Of a stretch of 64,000 nt of DNA, positions 1 to 9,490 are shown piece after piece; the stretch's first letter is position 1; every line of letters starts with the position of its first letter. The position numbers and the translations under genes are program-made. This DNA is from JADCRZ01 sp031399065 (lineage in GTDB: Bacteria > Bacteroidota > Bacteroidia > Chitinophagales > Chitinophagaceae). The DNA lies in NCBI GenBank assembly GCA_031399065.1, contig JANNOM010000113.1, positions 1 through 64,000 of the forward strand, in the 5' to 3' direction. The notes beneath the pieces were generated by a model that was given only the letters and a program-made list of their open reading frames with translations, was not told where the DNA came from and did not search any database.

Positions 1-557
1 ACTCTGGAAGTAAACTCCACTGATATATCGGTATTGGATTTGGGACTGTCCACCGCGTCGGCCAATACTTTACCCGGAGGATTTCCCGGGTAGTGGCGCA
101 GGGTTACCGTTACGCTCCCTGTAGCCGAAGTACCGGTTGTCCATATGCTGCTGGTTCCCAAAGGAATACCATCCGCATCATTATTGAACCCGTTTACCGT
201 AATACTGCTTCCGGCGGAAGGTTGGTAATAAAACCGGTGTGCATCGCTTTCTTCCGTTACCTCTTCGGTGATATCACCAGCGGGGTCAGTGGTTTTGTTC
301 AATAACTGAACTGATACATTGTACACTGAATTAGGGGCCAGCACGAGCTCATTCTGAACGGGGTTATTACCTCCAGGCCCGTCTGCATCATCAAAACTAT
401 AAGTGAGTGAAGTGCCGCCGCCTTGCGGAGTAAAACGCAGTATCATAGTGGTAATCACTTCTTCATCATTTTCTTCCACCTTATCCTTTTTACAGGAAAC
501 AATAGATATGGCTGCAAATGCTAATAAAGCTAAAACTCTTGCTGATTGTCTTCTCAT
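1..557 (-). CDS. Exported lipoprotein, partial (C-terminus beyond left edge)
   Basis: Reading the minus strand from the ATG at 555-557 gives about 185 codons with no stop before the window edge. The protein begins with a basic, hydrophobic signal peptide ending in a lipobox-like SIVSCKK, so it is probably lipidated. The mature part is acidic and rich in Thr, Ser and Gly, with a stretch EEVTEESDAHRFYY and later VTLRHYPG, suggesting a beta-rich surface or periplasmic protein. It lies about 40 bases behind the TonB-dependent receptor gene and is probably its operon partner, either as a surface ligand-binding lipoprotein or an accessory. I do not recognise a named family with certainty. Confidence 0.7.
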   Translation of the reverse strand, partial: MRRQSARVLALLAFAAISIVSCKKDKVEENDEEVITTMILRFTPQGGGTSLTYSFDDADGPGGNNPVQNELVLAPNSVYNVSVQLLNKTTDPAGDITEEVTEESDAHRFYYQPSAGSSITVNGFNNDADGIPLGTSSIWTTGTSATGSVTVTLRHYPGNPPGKVLADAVDSPKSNTDISVEFTSR

Positions 558-599
558 TGTTTTTATTTTTAAGATTAGTATTGACTTTGAATTATGTTA

Positions 600-2927
600 T
601 TAATAATTTCTTTCGAAAGGTATTTTCATCCGAAAGCTGATATTCCTTCCCATTTCGTCGGTGAAATAACGCATGCTGTTCAGATAACTCCGGTACGAAC
701 GGTCAAGTAAATTATTAACCGCTATGGTGAATGTGACCGGCAGCCTGGCTATACCGGCTGTGGTTGAAAAAGTGCCGTTAACGACTGCATAGCCCGGAGG
801 AGCTGCTTTGTAATCCTGGCGTTCGTCTTTTTCATCCGGAACTCTTGATTGACGGGTAGCATATACAAGTTCGGCACTGATATACGTATTACTGAAACGG
901 CCTTTATCTTTCAGTTCATGAGAGAGTTCGTTTGTAAACCGGTTTGCTGGCATCAATATAAGCCAGTCGTCTTTTATTTTGTCGCGGGCATATAAAACCG
1001 ACCCCTTTGCCTTCCACCTTAACCGGGAAATGATCTGTATAAAAACACTTGCGTCCACGCCATTTAAAACGGCATTGGTTTGTGCATATTCAATTAATGG
1101 AAATGCTCCCGCAATCGTTAAAACGGGAGAATCAGGCCGCGGCTGCTGGTAAATGAAATTGCGGATATTATTATTATACACGTTCACACTAAATCCAACG
1201 TTTTTACCATTACTTAAATACTCAATGCCTGCAAGCGTGTTTAAAGATCGTTCTGGCTTTAACCCAATATTACCTCTTTCGTATGTGCCTGTACCATGAT
1301 GAATACCGTTGCTTAAAAGTTCATTCACCTGCGGTGCCCTGCTGGCAAGTGTTATATTGGCATTCAGTTTCCAGTTAGTTCCTGCCTTGTATAAGGCATT
1401 AAACGAAGAAGCCAGTGTGGAAAAATTAAAGCTTTTATTGATAGTGTCTTCCAAGGTCTTAATGCGGGTGGTATTAATGGTCTTATTATCATACCTTAAT
1501 CCGGCCTGCAGCTCCCAATTGTGCTTAGTCCATTTTTCTATCGCATACATTCCAAAGGAATAGGCGAGGTAATTGGGAATAAAATATCTTCCGTCGTAAT
1601 CATTTTCCTGCTGCATCATGGCCAGTCCTACACTACCGGAAAAGCTATTTCTTTTAGGATGCTCCCAGGTAAAATCTTCCGATAATGTAAATATGGTAAG
1701 ATCGAGTTGCGGGCTGGATGTTCTGTTATTATTTGTTAAAATATCGAACTCCTTCCGGTGATTATATTGCCCGGAAACCTGGAACGAAAATTTATGATCG
1801 TCCTTATATAAGTTACTTTTCAGCTTTAATAAATGATGGGTAACATTCTGGTAGGGTCTTTCGACTGAGTAGGTATTTTGGCCAAGAAATACATCATCCG
1901 GTCTGGGTAATTCAATAACTCTTATCAGATCTGTAAGATTACCAATATGCGAACCGGTAAATATACCCAGGCGGGTATTGAAATAACTGTAAAAGGCCTC
2001 GTTATTAAAACGTCCGTTTTTCCAGGTGGCAGAAAGGGAAAAATTATTTTCGCCACTGGCTGTATTTTTTAAACGATAACCGGGTGTCTGTACATTCGCG
2101 GCTTTTTTATAAGTACCCTGTACGCGGTAAGCAAACGAGCTGTTTGCAAGCCGCCGCTCAAATACCACGGATGCGAGGTACTGATTGTTGTTTGTAAAAT
2201 AACCGGTGTTTAATTCCACCCCGTAACCCGGAGCACTTCGGATAGGCCTTGGTTCTACCAGAACTACCCCGCCGATGGCATCCGAACCGTACTTTAATTC
2301 ATCCACCCCCTGCATCACTACCAGCTTTCCGGCAATAAACGGATCTATTTCAGGAGCGTGTTCGTTACCCCATTGCTGGCCTTCCTGCCTGACCCCGTTA
2401 TTGATGGTAAGTATGCGATTTCCATGCAGACCGTGTATTACGGGCTTGGAAATGGTAGATCCCGTCTGTAATAAGCTTACGCCGTTTATCCTGCTGAGGG
2501 CATCGGCTAGTGACAGTCCCCTTGTTTCTTCCAGTGCCTGTCCGCTTAGTTCGTCCTTGTAACCTGACTTAGGCATTCCTGTCTGACCTTCCACCAGTAT
2601 TTCGCCCAATGTTCTGCGGGCATGGGGAAGAAAAATATCTATATGATAACTCCTGCTGATAGCCACTTTCTTTTCAACCGCTTCACAATTGACATGCGTG
2701 ATAAGCAGCGTATAATTACCAGCGCATAGGTTTTCAAACAAAAAATCACCGTTGTTGTCCGTAATTATCTGCCGGTTAATTTCACGGATATTAACCGTTG
2801 CCGCCGGCAGCCGCTGTTTTGTATCTGCGTCTTCTATATGCCCGGTAAAACGGATATCGCATACCTGGGCTAATGAGGGGTTTATGGCAACTACAGCCAA
2901 TAACAGCCCTAAAATAAACTTAAGCAT
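600..2927 (-). CDS. TonB-dependent outer-membrane receptor
   Basis: This 775-residue protein has a signal peptide (about 1-20) and then a carboxypeptidase-regulatory-like beta-sandwich (about 25-105). A plug domain follows, containing GNRILTINNGVRQEGQQWG and YGSDAIGGVVLVEP, and then a long beta-barrel ending in an aromatic-rich strand. It is not SusC-like: it is shorter and has no SusD beside it. The plug signature resembles Bacteroidota receptors of the metal-uptake (ZnuD-like) type, but the substrate cannot be read from sequence. It is flanked upstream by a small Cys/His exported protein and downstream by a lipoprotein, all on the same strand, which supports one uptake operon for a metal ion or metal chelate. 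Confidence 0.9.
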   Translation of the reverse strand: MLKFILGLLLAVVAINPSLAQVCDIRFTGHIEDADTKQRLPAATVNIREINRQIITDNNGDFLFENLCAGNYTLLITHVNCEAVEKKVAISRSYHIDIFLPHARRTLGEILVEGQTGMPKSGYKDELSGQALEETRGLSLADALSRINGVSLLQTGSTISKPVIHGLHGNRILTINNGVRQEGQQWGNEHAPEIDPFIAGKLVVMQGVDELKYGSDAIGGVVLVEPRPIRSAPGYGVELNTGYFTNNNQYLASVVFERRLANSSFAYRVQGTYKKAANVQTPGYRLKNTASGENNFSLSATWKNGRFNNEAFYSYFNTRLGIFTGSHIGNLTDLIRVIELPRPDDVFLGQNTYSVERPYQNVTHHLLKLKSNLYKDDHKFSFQVSGQYNHRKEFDILTNNNRTSSPQLDLTIFTLSEDFTWEHPKRNSFSGSVGLAMMQQENDYDGRYFIPNYLAYSFGMYAIEKWTKHNWELQAGLRYDNKTINTTRIKTLEDTINKSFNFSTLASSFNALYKAGTNWKLNANITLASRAPQVNELLSNGIHHGTGTYERGNIGLKPERSLNTLAGIEYLSNGKNVGFSVNVYNNNIRNFIYQQPRPDSPVLTIAGAFPLIEYAQTNAVLNGVDASVFIQIISRLRWKAKGSVLYARDKIKDDWLILMPANRFTNELSHELKDKGRFSNTYISAELVYATRQSRVPDEKDERQDYKAAPPGYAVVNGTFSTTAGIARLPVTFTIAVNNLLDRSYRSYLNSMRYFTDEMGRNISFRMKIPFERNY

Positions 2928-2994
2928 CTGATGTTCGAATAATTGAAAGAGACGGAACTATGGTTCCGGAATAAAATGAAGACGTCGCAGAAAA

Positions 2995-3348
2995 CTATGC
3001 AAAAACAGGAGGACCCCGTAATTCAAAATACGCATGATAGGTAGAAAAAAAACGCGGAATAAAAAAAGCGTTTGCCAGGTAATAATTGGTAGAAATAAAC
3101 AGCTTTAAAGCATCTTCCTGTTCCGTAAACGGTGAGGTAGCGACCAAAGAATCGCAGTCGCAATCAAAGCCTTTTGCGGATAACACATCTTCGCCACCCT
3201 GAGATACGGGTGTAGCCGTATCTTCATGATTAGCAAAAGCGTCGTGCAGGTAGCGCTTAGGGGTAATACTGATTGTAAAAATAACCAGTAAAAGAAAAGC
3301 AGACACCAGCCGCAAAACCGTTTTATGATAAAACTTCAATTGCCACAT
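2995..3348 (-). CDS. Small exported Cys/His protein upstream of TonB receptor
   Basis: A 117-residue protein with one N-terminal hydrophobic segment (about 12-28, signal or anchor) followed by LHDAFANHED, a C-x-C pair in FDCDCDS, and a conserved-looking C-terminal LRGPP. Short proteins ending in RGPP or similar often stand immediately in front of metal-type TonB receptors in Bacteroidota. The His/Asp/Cys residues could bind a metal, but that is inference. The start is the ATG after TTGCAACA; no Shine-Dalgarno is seen. It is the first gene of the unit, about 67 bases ahead of the receptor. Not a family I can name. Confidence 0.7.
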   Translation of the reverse strand: MWQLKFYHKTVLRLVSAFLLLVIFTISITPKRYLHDAFANHEDTATPVSQGGEDVLSAKGFDCDCDSLVATSPFTEQEDALKLFISTNYYLANAFFIPRFFSTYHAYFELRGPPVFA

Positions 3349-3449
3349 TGTTGCAAATTAGCTTAATTATATGGATCATGCAATTTTATTTCTTCCAGGC
3401 TATACAATATAGCAATGAAGGAATAGGAGGGCGTAATTAAAAATGACAC

Positions 3450-4339
3450 TTAAAGTTTTGCTACCTGCCTGGCAGTTAACCCGGTACATTTTTTAATAAT
3501 ATCTAAACTTATGCCTACCTCTTTCATGGAGCGTGCAACGGCTATTTTCGTTTTCCTTTCTCCTATTTTCTCCCCTTCCATCTTTGAAACAGTAAAACCC
3601 CTTAAATAATCCATACGATCCATTTCTGCTCTTTGATATGCGTCCATTTGTTCTTTATTTAAATTAGCTAATCTTGTTATATAAAACAGCTTTTTAAATA
3701 CATCATCTTTACATAAAGATATAGGAATCTCCCTGGATTTTCTCATATTGGTTAGCGCAAACAACCATTTGTCAAGCCTTGATACCAGTAGGTTTTCTCT
3801 CTTTTTAAACTTGGGAAGTTCTATGTATTTGAATATGAGTTTATTGTAAAAAACTTGGGCATTTTCCTGGACTGTTAATTTAATTGTTTGTACGACCTGA
3901 TCTCCCTCATTTTTATCGAAAATAAAGTCGGTCAGGCAAATAAATACCAGTTCTTTTAGCAGAAAATCTCCATCGCCCGGAGCCAGTTGCTTATGCAGGT
4001 TGGCGGCGGCATAATATATATTTCTGCTTTTGATGAACACCTGCCGGTTACGCTGCATTTCCATAATAACACATACATTATTACTGGATTCTCCTTCAGC
4101 ACGAAGATCACTTTGCGCACATCATCCGTTGAACCTGCCCGCTCTACAGGAACCAGTGTAATATCGTCTATGCACGGTTCACCGTTCAGCAAGGCATTTA
4201 AAAAGTCTACAGCAAGGTCATTATTATCCCTGGTGGCAAAAATGCATTTAAATCCAAAATCACTTAAGGGGTTCAAAAAAACAGTGGCTTCAAGGGCAGG
4301 CGGGCCTGCTCTAAGGCCCTTATTCCTTTTTTGCTTCAT
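3450..4339 (-). pseudogene. Rpn-family PD-(D/E)XK nuclease/transposase-like, frameshifted
   Basis: Two overlapping frames give one family. The first (4339 downward) starts with FLNPLSDFGFKCIF, the usual beginning of the Rpn recombination-promoting nuclease or PD-(D/E)XK putative transposase family. The second contains VIMEMQRNRQVF and continues through KLIFKYIELPKF and DKWLFAL to a C-terminus at 3450. Joined, they give about 296 residues, the normal length. Back-translation of the second frame upstream of its ATG reads EGESSNNVCVIMEMQ without a stop, so the break is near 4100-4110. This is just where the catalytic Asp of the IFD motif should be; the Glu-x-Gln motif survives. Probably inactive unless the shift is an assembly error. 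Such genes are typically solitary and multicopy. Confidence 0.8.
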
Positions 4340-4463
4340 AGAGCTAAGCTATCAAAAACCGATAGTTCCAGAAACCGTTTTTTCATCATCAAATAAGTGG
4401 AAATCACCCTTTATTCCCATCAGGTATCTGGTGCTTGCCTCTAAGAATCTATTCACGCTTTGA

Positions 4464-4503
4464 AAAAAACCTCCGTGTAACGCTTAGGTTACCGGAGGTT
4501 TTA
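4464..4503 (-). terminator. Rho-independent terminator after rseP
   Basis: The arms AAAACCTCCG and CGGAGGTTTT are perfectly complementary over 10 bp, extended inward by GTAAC/GTTAC with one bulged T. A T tract follows on the minus strand. It sits just after the rseP stop codon and would end the arg-ispC-rseP transcript; by symmetry it could act in both directions. Confidence 0.85.
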
Positions 4504-4515
4504 GTATAAGATTAT

Positions 4516-5874
4516 CTATGCGTATTTAAACAGACGAAATATATCCAGCCCCAGCGCGTAAGCCATCAGGCCGAGTAATAGTATCATTCCAGCCATTTGT
4601 GCATACTCTATAAACTTATCACCCGGTTTGCGACCAGTGATCATTTCATAGAGCGTGAACAGGGCGTGACCGCCATCCAAAGCGGGTATGGGTAGTATGT
4701 TCATTAATGCCAGTACGAGGGAAAAGAAAGCGGTAAGGCTCCAGAAAGATTGCCAGTCCCAGGTAGCAGGAAACATTTTGCCGATGCTGATCACGCTTCC
4801 GAGCGATTCGTTGGTATTTACTTTACCGCTGAAGATAAGTTTCAGTTGCAGCCAGTAACTTTTTAATGTTTCTATACTCCTGCGAAAGCCGGCGGGTATA
4901 GCCTGGAGAAAGCCGTATTTGACGGTCTTGACTTCAACAAACTTTTTGGGTTCTGCATTGTAAGCGACACCGATGGTACCCGTAGCGGGAACGTTCAGCG
5001 AAATAGTACTGGTATCATTCGTATTTCTCAGCACGGTTAATTGTAATTCCCTGCCTTTGGATGCCCGTATGTTTTTACTCAGCTCATGATAATAAAGCGG
5101 CTTGTTGTTAACGGCAATAATGCGGTCATCTTTTTTAAGTCCGGCTTTGGCCGCTATGGACGTATCTACCACTTCCTGTATATGGGCCTGCGGAATTCTC
5201 ATTTCTATAAAACCTACCGATTTGTATTTAATCAGCTTTCCGGCAAAGTCTTCCGGGATGCTGATATCCATCGGCCGGCCGTTACGTTCAATGTTAAACG
5301 TTTTGGCACCATTTAATATAACCATTAACGGTATCTTGTTGAATTTTTCTACATACTGCCCATCGAGGCCCTTAATTTTATCGCCATCCCTAAGTCCTAT
5401 ACTCTGCGCCAGCGAATCGGTGGCTATACCATAGGTAAACCTGTCCGTAGGCACATACTCTTCGCCCCAGTACCAGAGCATGCTGGCATAAATCAGGAAA
5501 CCCAGTAAGAGGTTTACGATTACCCCACCTGTCATAATGATCAGTCGCTGCCAGGCCGGTTTGCTTCGGAACTCGTAGGGTTGTGGCGGTAACTTGAGCT
5601 GGTCTTTATCCATGCTCTCGTCTATCATACCCGATATTTTTACGTATCCGCCAAATGGAACCCAACCCAGGCCATATTCCGTTTCACCCACTTTTTTCTT
5701 TACCAGGGAAAACCAGGGGTTAAAGAAAAGATAGAATTTTTCCACCCGGCATTTGAACCATTTGGCCGGAAGAAAATGGCCCATTTCATGAAGAACGACT
5801 ATTATGGAGAAGGATAGTATGAATTGTCCTGCCTTTACACCAAACTCGGCCCAGTTAATTGCTAATAATGTCAT
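4516..5874 (-). CDS. rseP: RIP site-2 metalloprotease
   Basis: A 452-residue inner-membrane zinc protease that cleaves substrates within the membrane, in other bacteria releasing sigma factors or processing signal-peptide remnants. The HExxH zinc motif is at His29-Glu30-His33 in the first membrane segment. The second active-site motif NILPIPALDGGH is at 392-403, with the Asp of LDG as third zinc ligand. Two PDZ-like regions lie between them, including DTSIAAKAGLKKDDRIIAVN. Length matches Bacteroidota RseP. It follows ispC by 47 bases, a gene order also known from other phyla, and precedes a strong terminator. Confidence 0.95.
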   Translation of the reverse strand: MTLLAINWAEFGVKAGQFILSFSIIVVLHEMGHFLPAKWFKCRVEKFYLFFNPWFSLVKKKVGETEYGLGWVPFGGYVKISGMIDESMDKDQLKLPPQPYEFRSKPAWQRLIIMTGGVIVNLLLGFLIYASMLWYWGEEYVPTDRFTYGIATDSLAQSIGLRDGDKIKGLDGQYVEKFNKIPLMVILNGAKTFNIERNGRPMDISIPEDFAGKLIKYKSVGFIEMRIPQAHIQEVVDTSIAAKAGLKKDDRIIAVNNKPLYYHELSKNIRASKGRELQLTVLRNTNDTSTISLNVPATGTIGVAYNAEPKKFVEVKTVKYGFLQAIPAGFRRSIETLKSYWLQLKLIFSGKVNTNESLGSVISIGKMFPATWDWQSFWSLTAFFSLVLALMNILPIPALDGGHALFTLYEMITGRKPGDKFIEYAQMAGMILLLGLMAYALGLDIFRLFKYA

Positions 5875-5921
5875 AAGTTAAATAAGTTAATCCTCTATGT
5901 AAGCTTCTCATATCCTGTCGG

Positions 5922-7091
5922 TTAAAGATGAATCAGCGAAGCCGCAAAATTACGTGCCTCTTCATCGCTTTCAAAATATTGTTCGAGGGTCGGGTTTTCG
6001 ATAAAGTCTATTTTTTCCATGGTGCGCTGAATAAGATCGGTCATGTCTAAGAACCCGATACGGTTTTTAAGAAACGCATAAACGGCTATTTCATTGGCTG
6101 CATTCATTACGCAGGGAAGATTTCCTCCTTTAAAGAGGGCTTCGGTAGCCAGGCCAAGGTTACGGAAGGTTTTAAGATCCGGCTCCTCAAAGCTGAGTGT
6201 ATTGGGCTTTCTAAAATCGTAGCGGGGAAATTTGTTCGGTATCCGCTGAGGAAAGGCCAGCGCGTACTGAATGGGCAGTTTCATATCGGGTAATCCCATC
6301 TGCGCTTTAATGCTCCCATCCTCGAATACCACCATACTGTGAATAATACTCTGGGGGTGAACCACCACCTGCACCTGTTCCGGCCGCAGGTTAAACAGCC
6401 ATTTTGCCTCTATCATCTCCAGCCCTTTATTCATCAGCGTGGCAGAATCGATGGATATTTTTGCTCCCATATTCCAGTTAGGGTGCTGGAGCGCGTGATC
6501 TCTTTTTACGTTAACGAGAAAATTGGGCTTTTTGCCCAGGAAAGGGCCTCCGCTGGCAGTTAGTACTATTTTCTCGATGCGGTTCCGGGTTTCGCCGACT
6601 AGGCATTGAAATATGGCCGAATGCTCACTGTCCACCGGTATCAGCGGCACCCTTTTTTCAACTGCCAGCTGCATGATGATATCGCCGGCCACTACCAGCG
6701 TTTCCTTGTTGGCCAGTGCAACCGGCTTTCCGGTGCCGATGGCCTGCAAAGTGGGTTTAAGACCGGCAAAACCAACAATACCCGCCAGCATAATATCGTA
6801 ACAGTCCATGGCGGCGGCTTCTTCCAATGCTTTTTCTCCCGCAAATACTTTAACAGGGGAAGCAGACAGGGCTTCTTTTACTTTCTGGTATTTAGACGCA
6901 TCTCCAATCACTACCAGGTTGGGTAAAAACCGGAGTGCCTGTTCTACCAGGAGATCGGCATTGGTATTGGCAGTGAGTATTTCTGCCGAGAACAGTTCGC
7001 TATTCGAAGCAATCACTTCCAGAGCCTGCTTTCCTATAGAACCGGTAGAACCGAATATGGCAATACGTTTTTGAGTGTTTTCTCCCGTCAT
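5922..7091 (-). CDS. dxr: 1-deoxy-D-xylulose 5-phosphate reductoisomerase
   Basis: The second enzyme of the MEP isoprenoid pathway: NADPH-dependent conversion of DXP to 2-C-methyl-D-erythritol 4-phosphate in the cytosol (also called ispC). The Rossmann glycine motif GSTGSIG is at 14-20. VPVDSEHSAIFQCL and IDSATLMNKGLEMIEA are the metal- and substrate-binding regions, and VVHPQSIIHSMV is characteristic. At 389 residues it is full length. The start lies 9 bases after the argH stop, so it is probably cotranscribed with the arginine genes. Confidence 0.97.
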   Translation of the reverse strand: MTGENTQKRIAIFGSTGSIGKQALEVIASNSELFSAEILTANTNADLLVEQALRFLPNLVVIGDASKYQKVKEALSASPVKVFAGEKALEEAAAMDCYDIMLAGIVGFAGLKPTLQAIGTGKPVALANKETLVVAGDIIMQLAVEKRVPLIPVDSEHSAIFQCLVGETRNRIEKIVLTASGGPFLGKKPNFLVNVKRDHALQHPNWNMGAKISIDSATLMNKGLEMIEAKWLFNLRPEQVQVVVHPQSIIHSMVVFEDGSIKAQMGLPDMKLPIQYALAFPQRIPNKFPRYDFRKPNTLSFEEPDLKTFRNLGLATEALFKGGNLPCVMNAANEIAVYAFLKNRIGFLDMTDLIQRTMEKIDFIENPTLEQYFESDEEARNFAASLIHL

Positions 7092-7100
7092 GGCGGCAAT

Positions 7101-8432
7101 TTAGTGCAATAATTTTGCTAAAACCTCCTTTAGTGTGCTAAAATTGAATTGATTGAGGATATCGTCCATCATCCCGGCGATCTCCTTATTTTGCAGGTTG
7201 CCTATAGACCCTTCGTGCGTATGATTGATTTGAGTGGAATAATGAAAACTTCCCTGCCCGATCTCCATACCCACCTGCCGGTAGGCATCGCGGAAAGGAA
7301 TACCCTGTAGTACGCGTTTGTTGACTTCTTCCACACTGAACAGGTATCGGTATGCAGGATCTGACAGTATATCTTTCTTTACCTCAATATTTCCGAGCAT
7401 CAGTTGGGCCATGTGGATACAGGCTTTCAGGTTTTGAAAAGCAGGTATGATATGCTCTTTCAGCAGTTGAAGATCGCGCTGATAGCCGGATGGCAGGTTG
7501 GTGGTCATCAGCATGATCTCGTTGGGCAGTGCCTGTATGCGGTTGCAGTGGGAACGTATCAGCTCGAACACATCCGGGTTTTTTTTGTGCGGCATAATAC
7601 TGCTGCCGGTCGTCAATTCGTCCGGGAACGAAATAAAGGCGAAATTCTGGTTTAGGTAAAGGCAGGCATCCATGCTCATTCGGGATAATGTTGCCGCGAT
7701 GTTGGCGATAGCAGCCGCTACTATACGTTCCGATTTTCCCCTCCCCATCTGGGCATATACCACATTGTAGTTCAGGTCGGCAAAGCCAAGCAGTTCGGTG
7801 GTCATTCTCCGGTTGATAGGGAAAGAGGAACCATAGCCTGCAGCAGAACCCAACGGATTTTTATTGACTATGTTGTAAGCTGCGTGTACCGTAATAATAT
7901 CATCGACCAGGCTTTCTGCATATGCCCCGAACCATAAACCGAAGGAAGAAGGCATGGCCAGTTGCAGGTGCGTATATCCAGGCAGCAGGTGGTCTTTATA
8001 CTTTTCACTTTGGGTAATCAATAGATCAAACAGATCCTTTACTGCGAATACGGTTTCTTCTATTTCGCTGCGCAGGTACATTTTCATATCCACCAGTACC
8101 TGGTCGTTCCGGCTGCGTGCGCTATGTATCTTTTTACCGGTATCCCCCAGTTTCTCCGTAAGCAGGTATTCCACCTGTGAGTGTACGTCTTCTATGCCAG
8201 GCTGTAACTGGAAGCGGCCGTTTTCGATCGTAGCATATATGTTTTTGAGTTCCTCCTGTAATGCGGCCAGTTCTCCGGCATTCAGCAGCGATACCGATTC
8301 CAGCATCTTTATATGTGCCAGGGAACCCAGCACATCGAATTTCGCGAGATGGATATCAAGTTCACGATCCTTACCCACGGTAAACTTTTCAACTTCCTCC
8401 AGAGCCGTCTTATCTTTTTGCCATAGTTTCAT
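7101..8432 (-). CDS. argH: Argininosuccinate lyase
   Basis: Cleaves argininosuccinate to arginine and fumarate, the last arginine step. This is a fumarase/aspartase-superfamily protein of 443 residues. It shows HSARSRNDQ at about 103-111, the catalytic TH pair at about 154-155, and the family signature GSSIMPHKKNP at about 276-286 with the mobile-loop catalytic Ser. The start ATGA overlaps the argE stop by 4 bases, indicating translational coupling. Confidence 0.97.
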   Translation of the reverse strand: MKLWQKDKTALEEVEKFTVGKDRELDIHLAKFDVLGSLAHIKMLESVSLLNAGELAALQEELKNIYATIENGRFQLQPGIEDVHSQVEYLLTEKLGDTGKKIHSARSRNDQVLVDMKMYLRSEIEETVFAVKDLFDLLITQSEKYKDHLLPGYTHLQLAMPSSFGLWFGAYAESLVDDIITVHAAYNIVNKNPLGSAAGYGSSFPINRRMTTELLGFADLNYNVVYAQMGRGKSERIVAAAIANIAATLSRMSMDACLYLNQNFAFISFPDELTTGSSIMPHKKNPDVFELIRSHCNRIQALPNEIMLMTTNLPSGYQRDLQLLKEHIIPAFQNLKACIHMAQLMLGNIEVKKDILSDPAYRYLFSVEEVNKRVLQGIPFRDAYRQVGMEIGQGSFHYSTQINHTHEGSIGNLQNKEIAGMMDDILNQFNFSTLKEVLAKLLH

Positions 8433-9490
8433 AATACTTCATTTAACAGCTTGATGTACGTGTCTATCCCCTCTTCTATTTCCTTCAAATATATAAATTC
8501 ATCGGCAGTGTGACTGCGGGCACTGTCGCCGGGTCCACATTTAAGTGACGGGTAAGGAATCAGCGCCTGGTCAGAAGTGGTGGGCGATCCATACGTGGTT
8601 TTCCCCAGTGCTTTTCCGGCGAGTACTATCGGATGGTTCAATGCGATTCGGGAAGACCGCATCCGCATACTGCGGGGCTGTAGTTCACAGCTTACGTGCC
8701 GGCCGATCACTTCCAGCACTTCTTCCAGTGTATAGACATCGGTTACCCTTATATCGGCTATAAAATTACAGGTTGCCGGTACCACGTTATGCGCCCTGTT
8801 CTCCGTATGGATAGCGGTCACGCTCATTTTTACCGGGCCCAATAATGGCGAAACCTTTGGAAACCGGAAGCTGTTAAACCAATCTATATCCTTCATTGCT
8901 TTGGAAATGGCGTTATCTCCTTCATTCCTGGCAGCATGCCCTGCCTTTCCATGCGCCGTGCAGTCGATCACCAGAAGGCCTTTTTCGGCAACGGCAAGGT
9001 TGGTAAGCGTAGGTTCGCCCACGATGGCGAAATCAAGTGCGCCCAGTTGCGGGAGTATTTGTTCGATGCCTTCCCTGCCGGAAATTTCTTCTTCGGCCGA
9101 CGCAGCGAACAGGAGGTTAAACTTAAGGCCGGCCTTATCGTAATAGTGGATAAATGCGGCTATCAATGCCACCAGCGAACCACCGGCATCGTTGCTACCC
9201 AGGCCATACAGTTTACCGTCTTCCTCTGCCGGTTCGAAAGGATTGCGGGTATATTGAGGATTGGGCTTCACCGTATCGTGATGAGAGTTAAGGAGGATGG
9301 ATGGTTTGGAAGCATCAAAATGCCGGTTAGTGCACCATACGTTGTTGTTAAGTCGTTGGACGGGAATGTTTCTCCGGATAAAAAATGCTTCCAGTAAAGA
9401 GGCGGTTCCGGCTTCTTCTTTGCTAAAAGAAGGCACCGCTATCAGTTGTTTTAGCAGGTCAACACTGTCCTGGTATAATTGGGTTGTCAT
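8429..9490 (-). CDS. argE: N-acyl-ornithine/citrulline deacylase (M20 peptidase family)
   Basis: A 353-residue M20 di-zinc amidohydrolase that removes the N-acyl group late in arginine synthesis. Metal-site features are SHHDTV (His70-x-Asp72), the bridging Asp of GLGSNDAGG (about 101), and the acidic EEE of SAEEEISGRE with the general-base Glu. It is shorter than the E. coli type and matches the form found in Bacteroidota arginine operons that use an N-acyl-ornithine carbamoyltransferase. The substrate may therefore be N-acetyl- or N-succinyl-citrulline rather than acetylornithine. It overlaps both argB and argH by 4 bases. Confidence 0.9.
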   Translation of the reverse strand: MTTQLYQDSVDLLKQLIAVPSFSKEEAGTASLLEAFFIRRNIPVQRLNNNVWCTNRHFDASKPSILLNSHHDTVKPNPQYTRNPFEPAEEDGKLYGLGSNDAGGSLVALIAAFIHYYDKAGLKFNLLFAASAEEEISGREGIEQILPQLGALDFAIVGEPTLTNLAVAEKGLLVIDCTAHGKAGHAARNEGDNAISKAMKDIDWFNSFRFPKVSPLLGPVKMSVTAIHTENRAHNVVPATCNFIADIRVTDVYTLEEVLEVIGRHVSCELQPRSMRMRSSRIALNHPIVLAGKALGKTTYGSPTTSDQALIPYPSLKCGPGDSARSHTADEFIYLKEIEEGIDTYIKLLNEVL

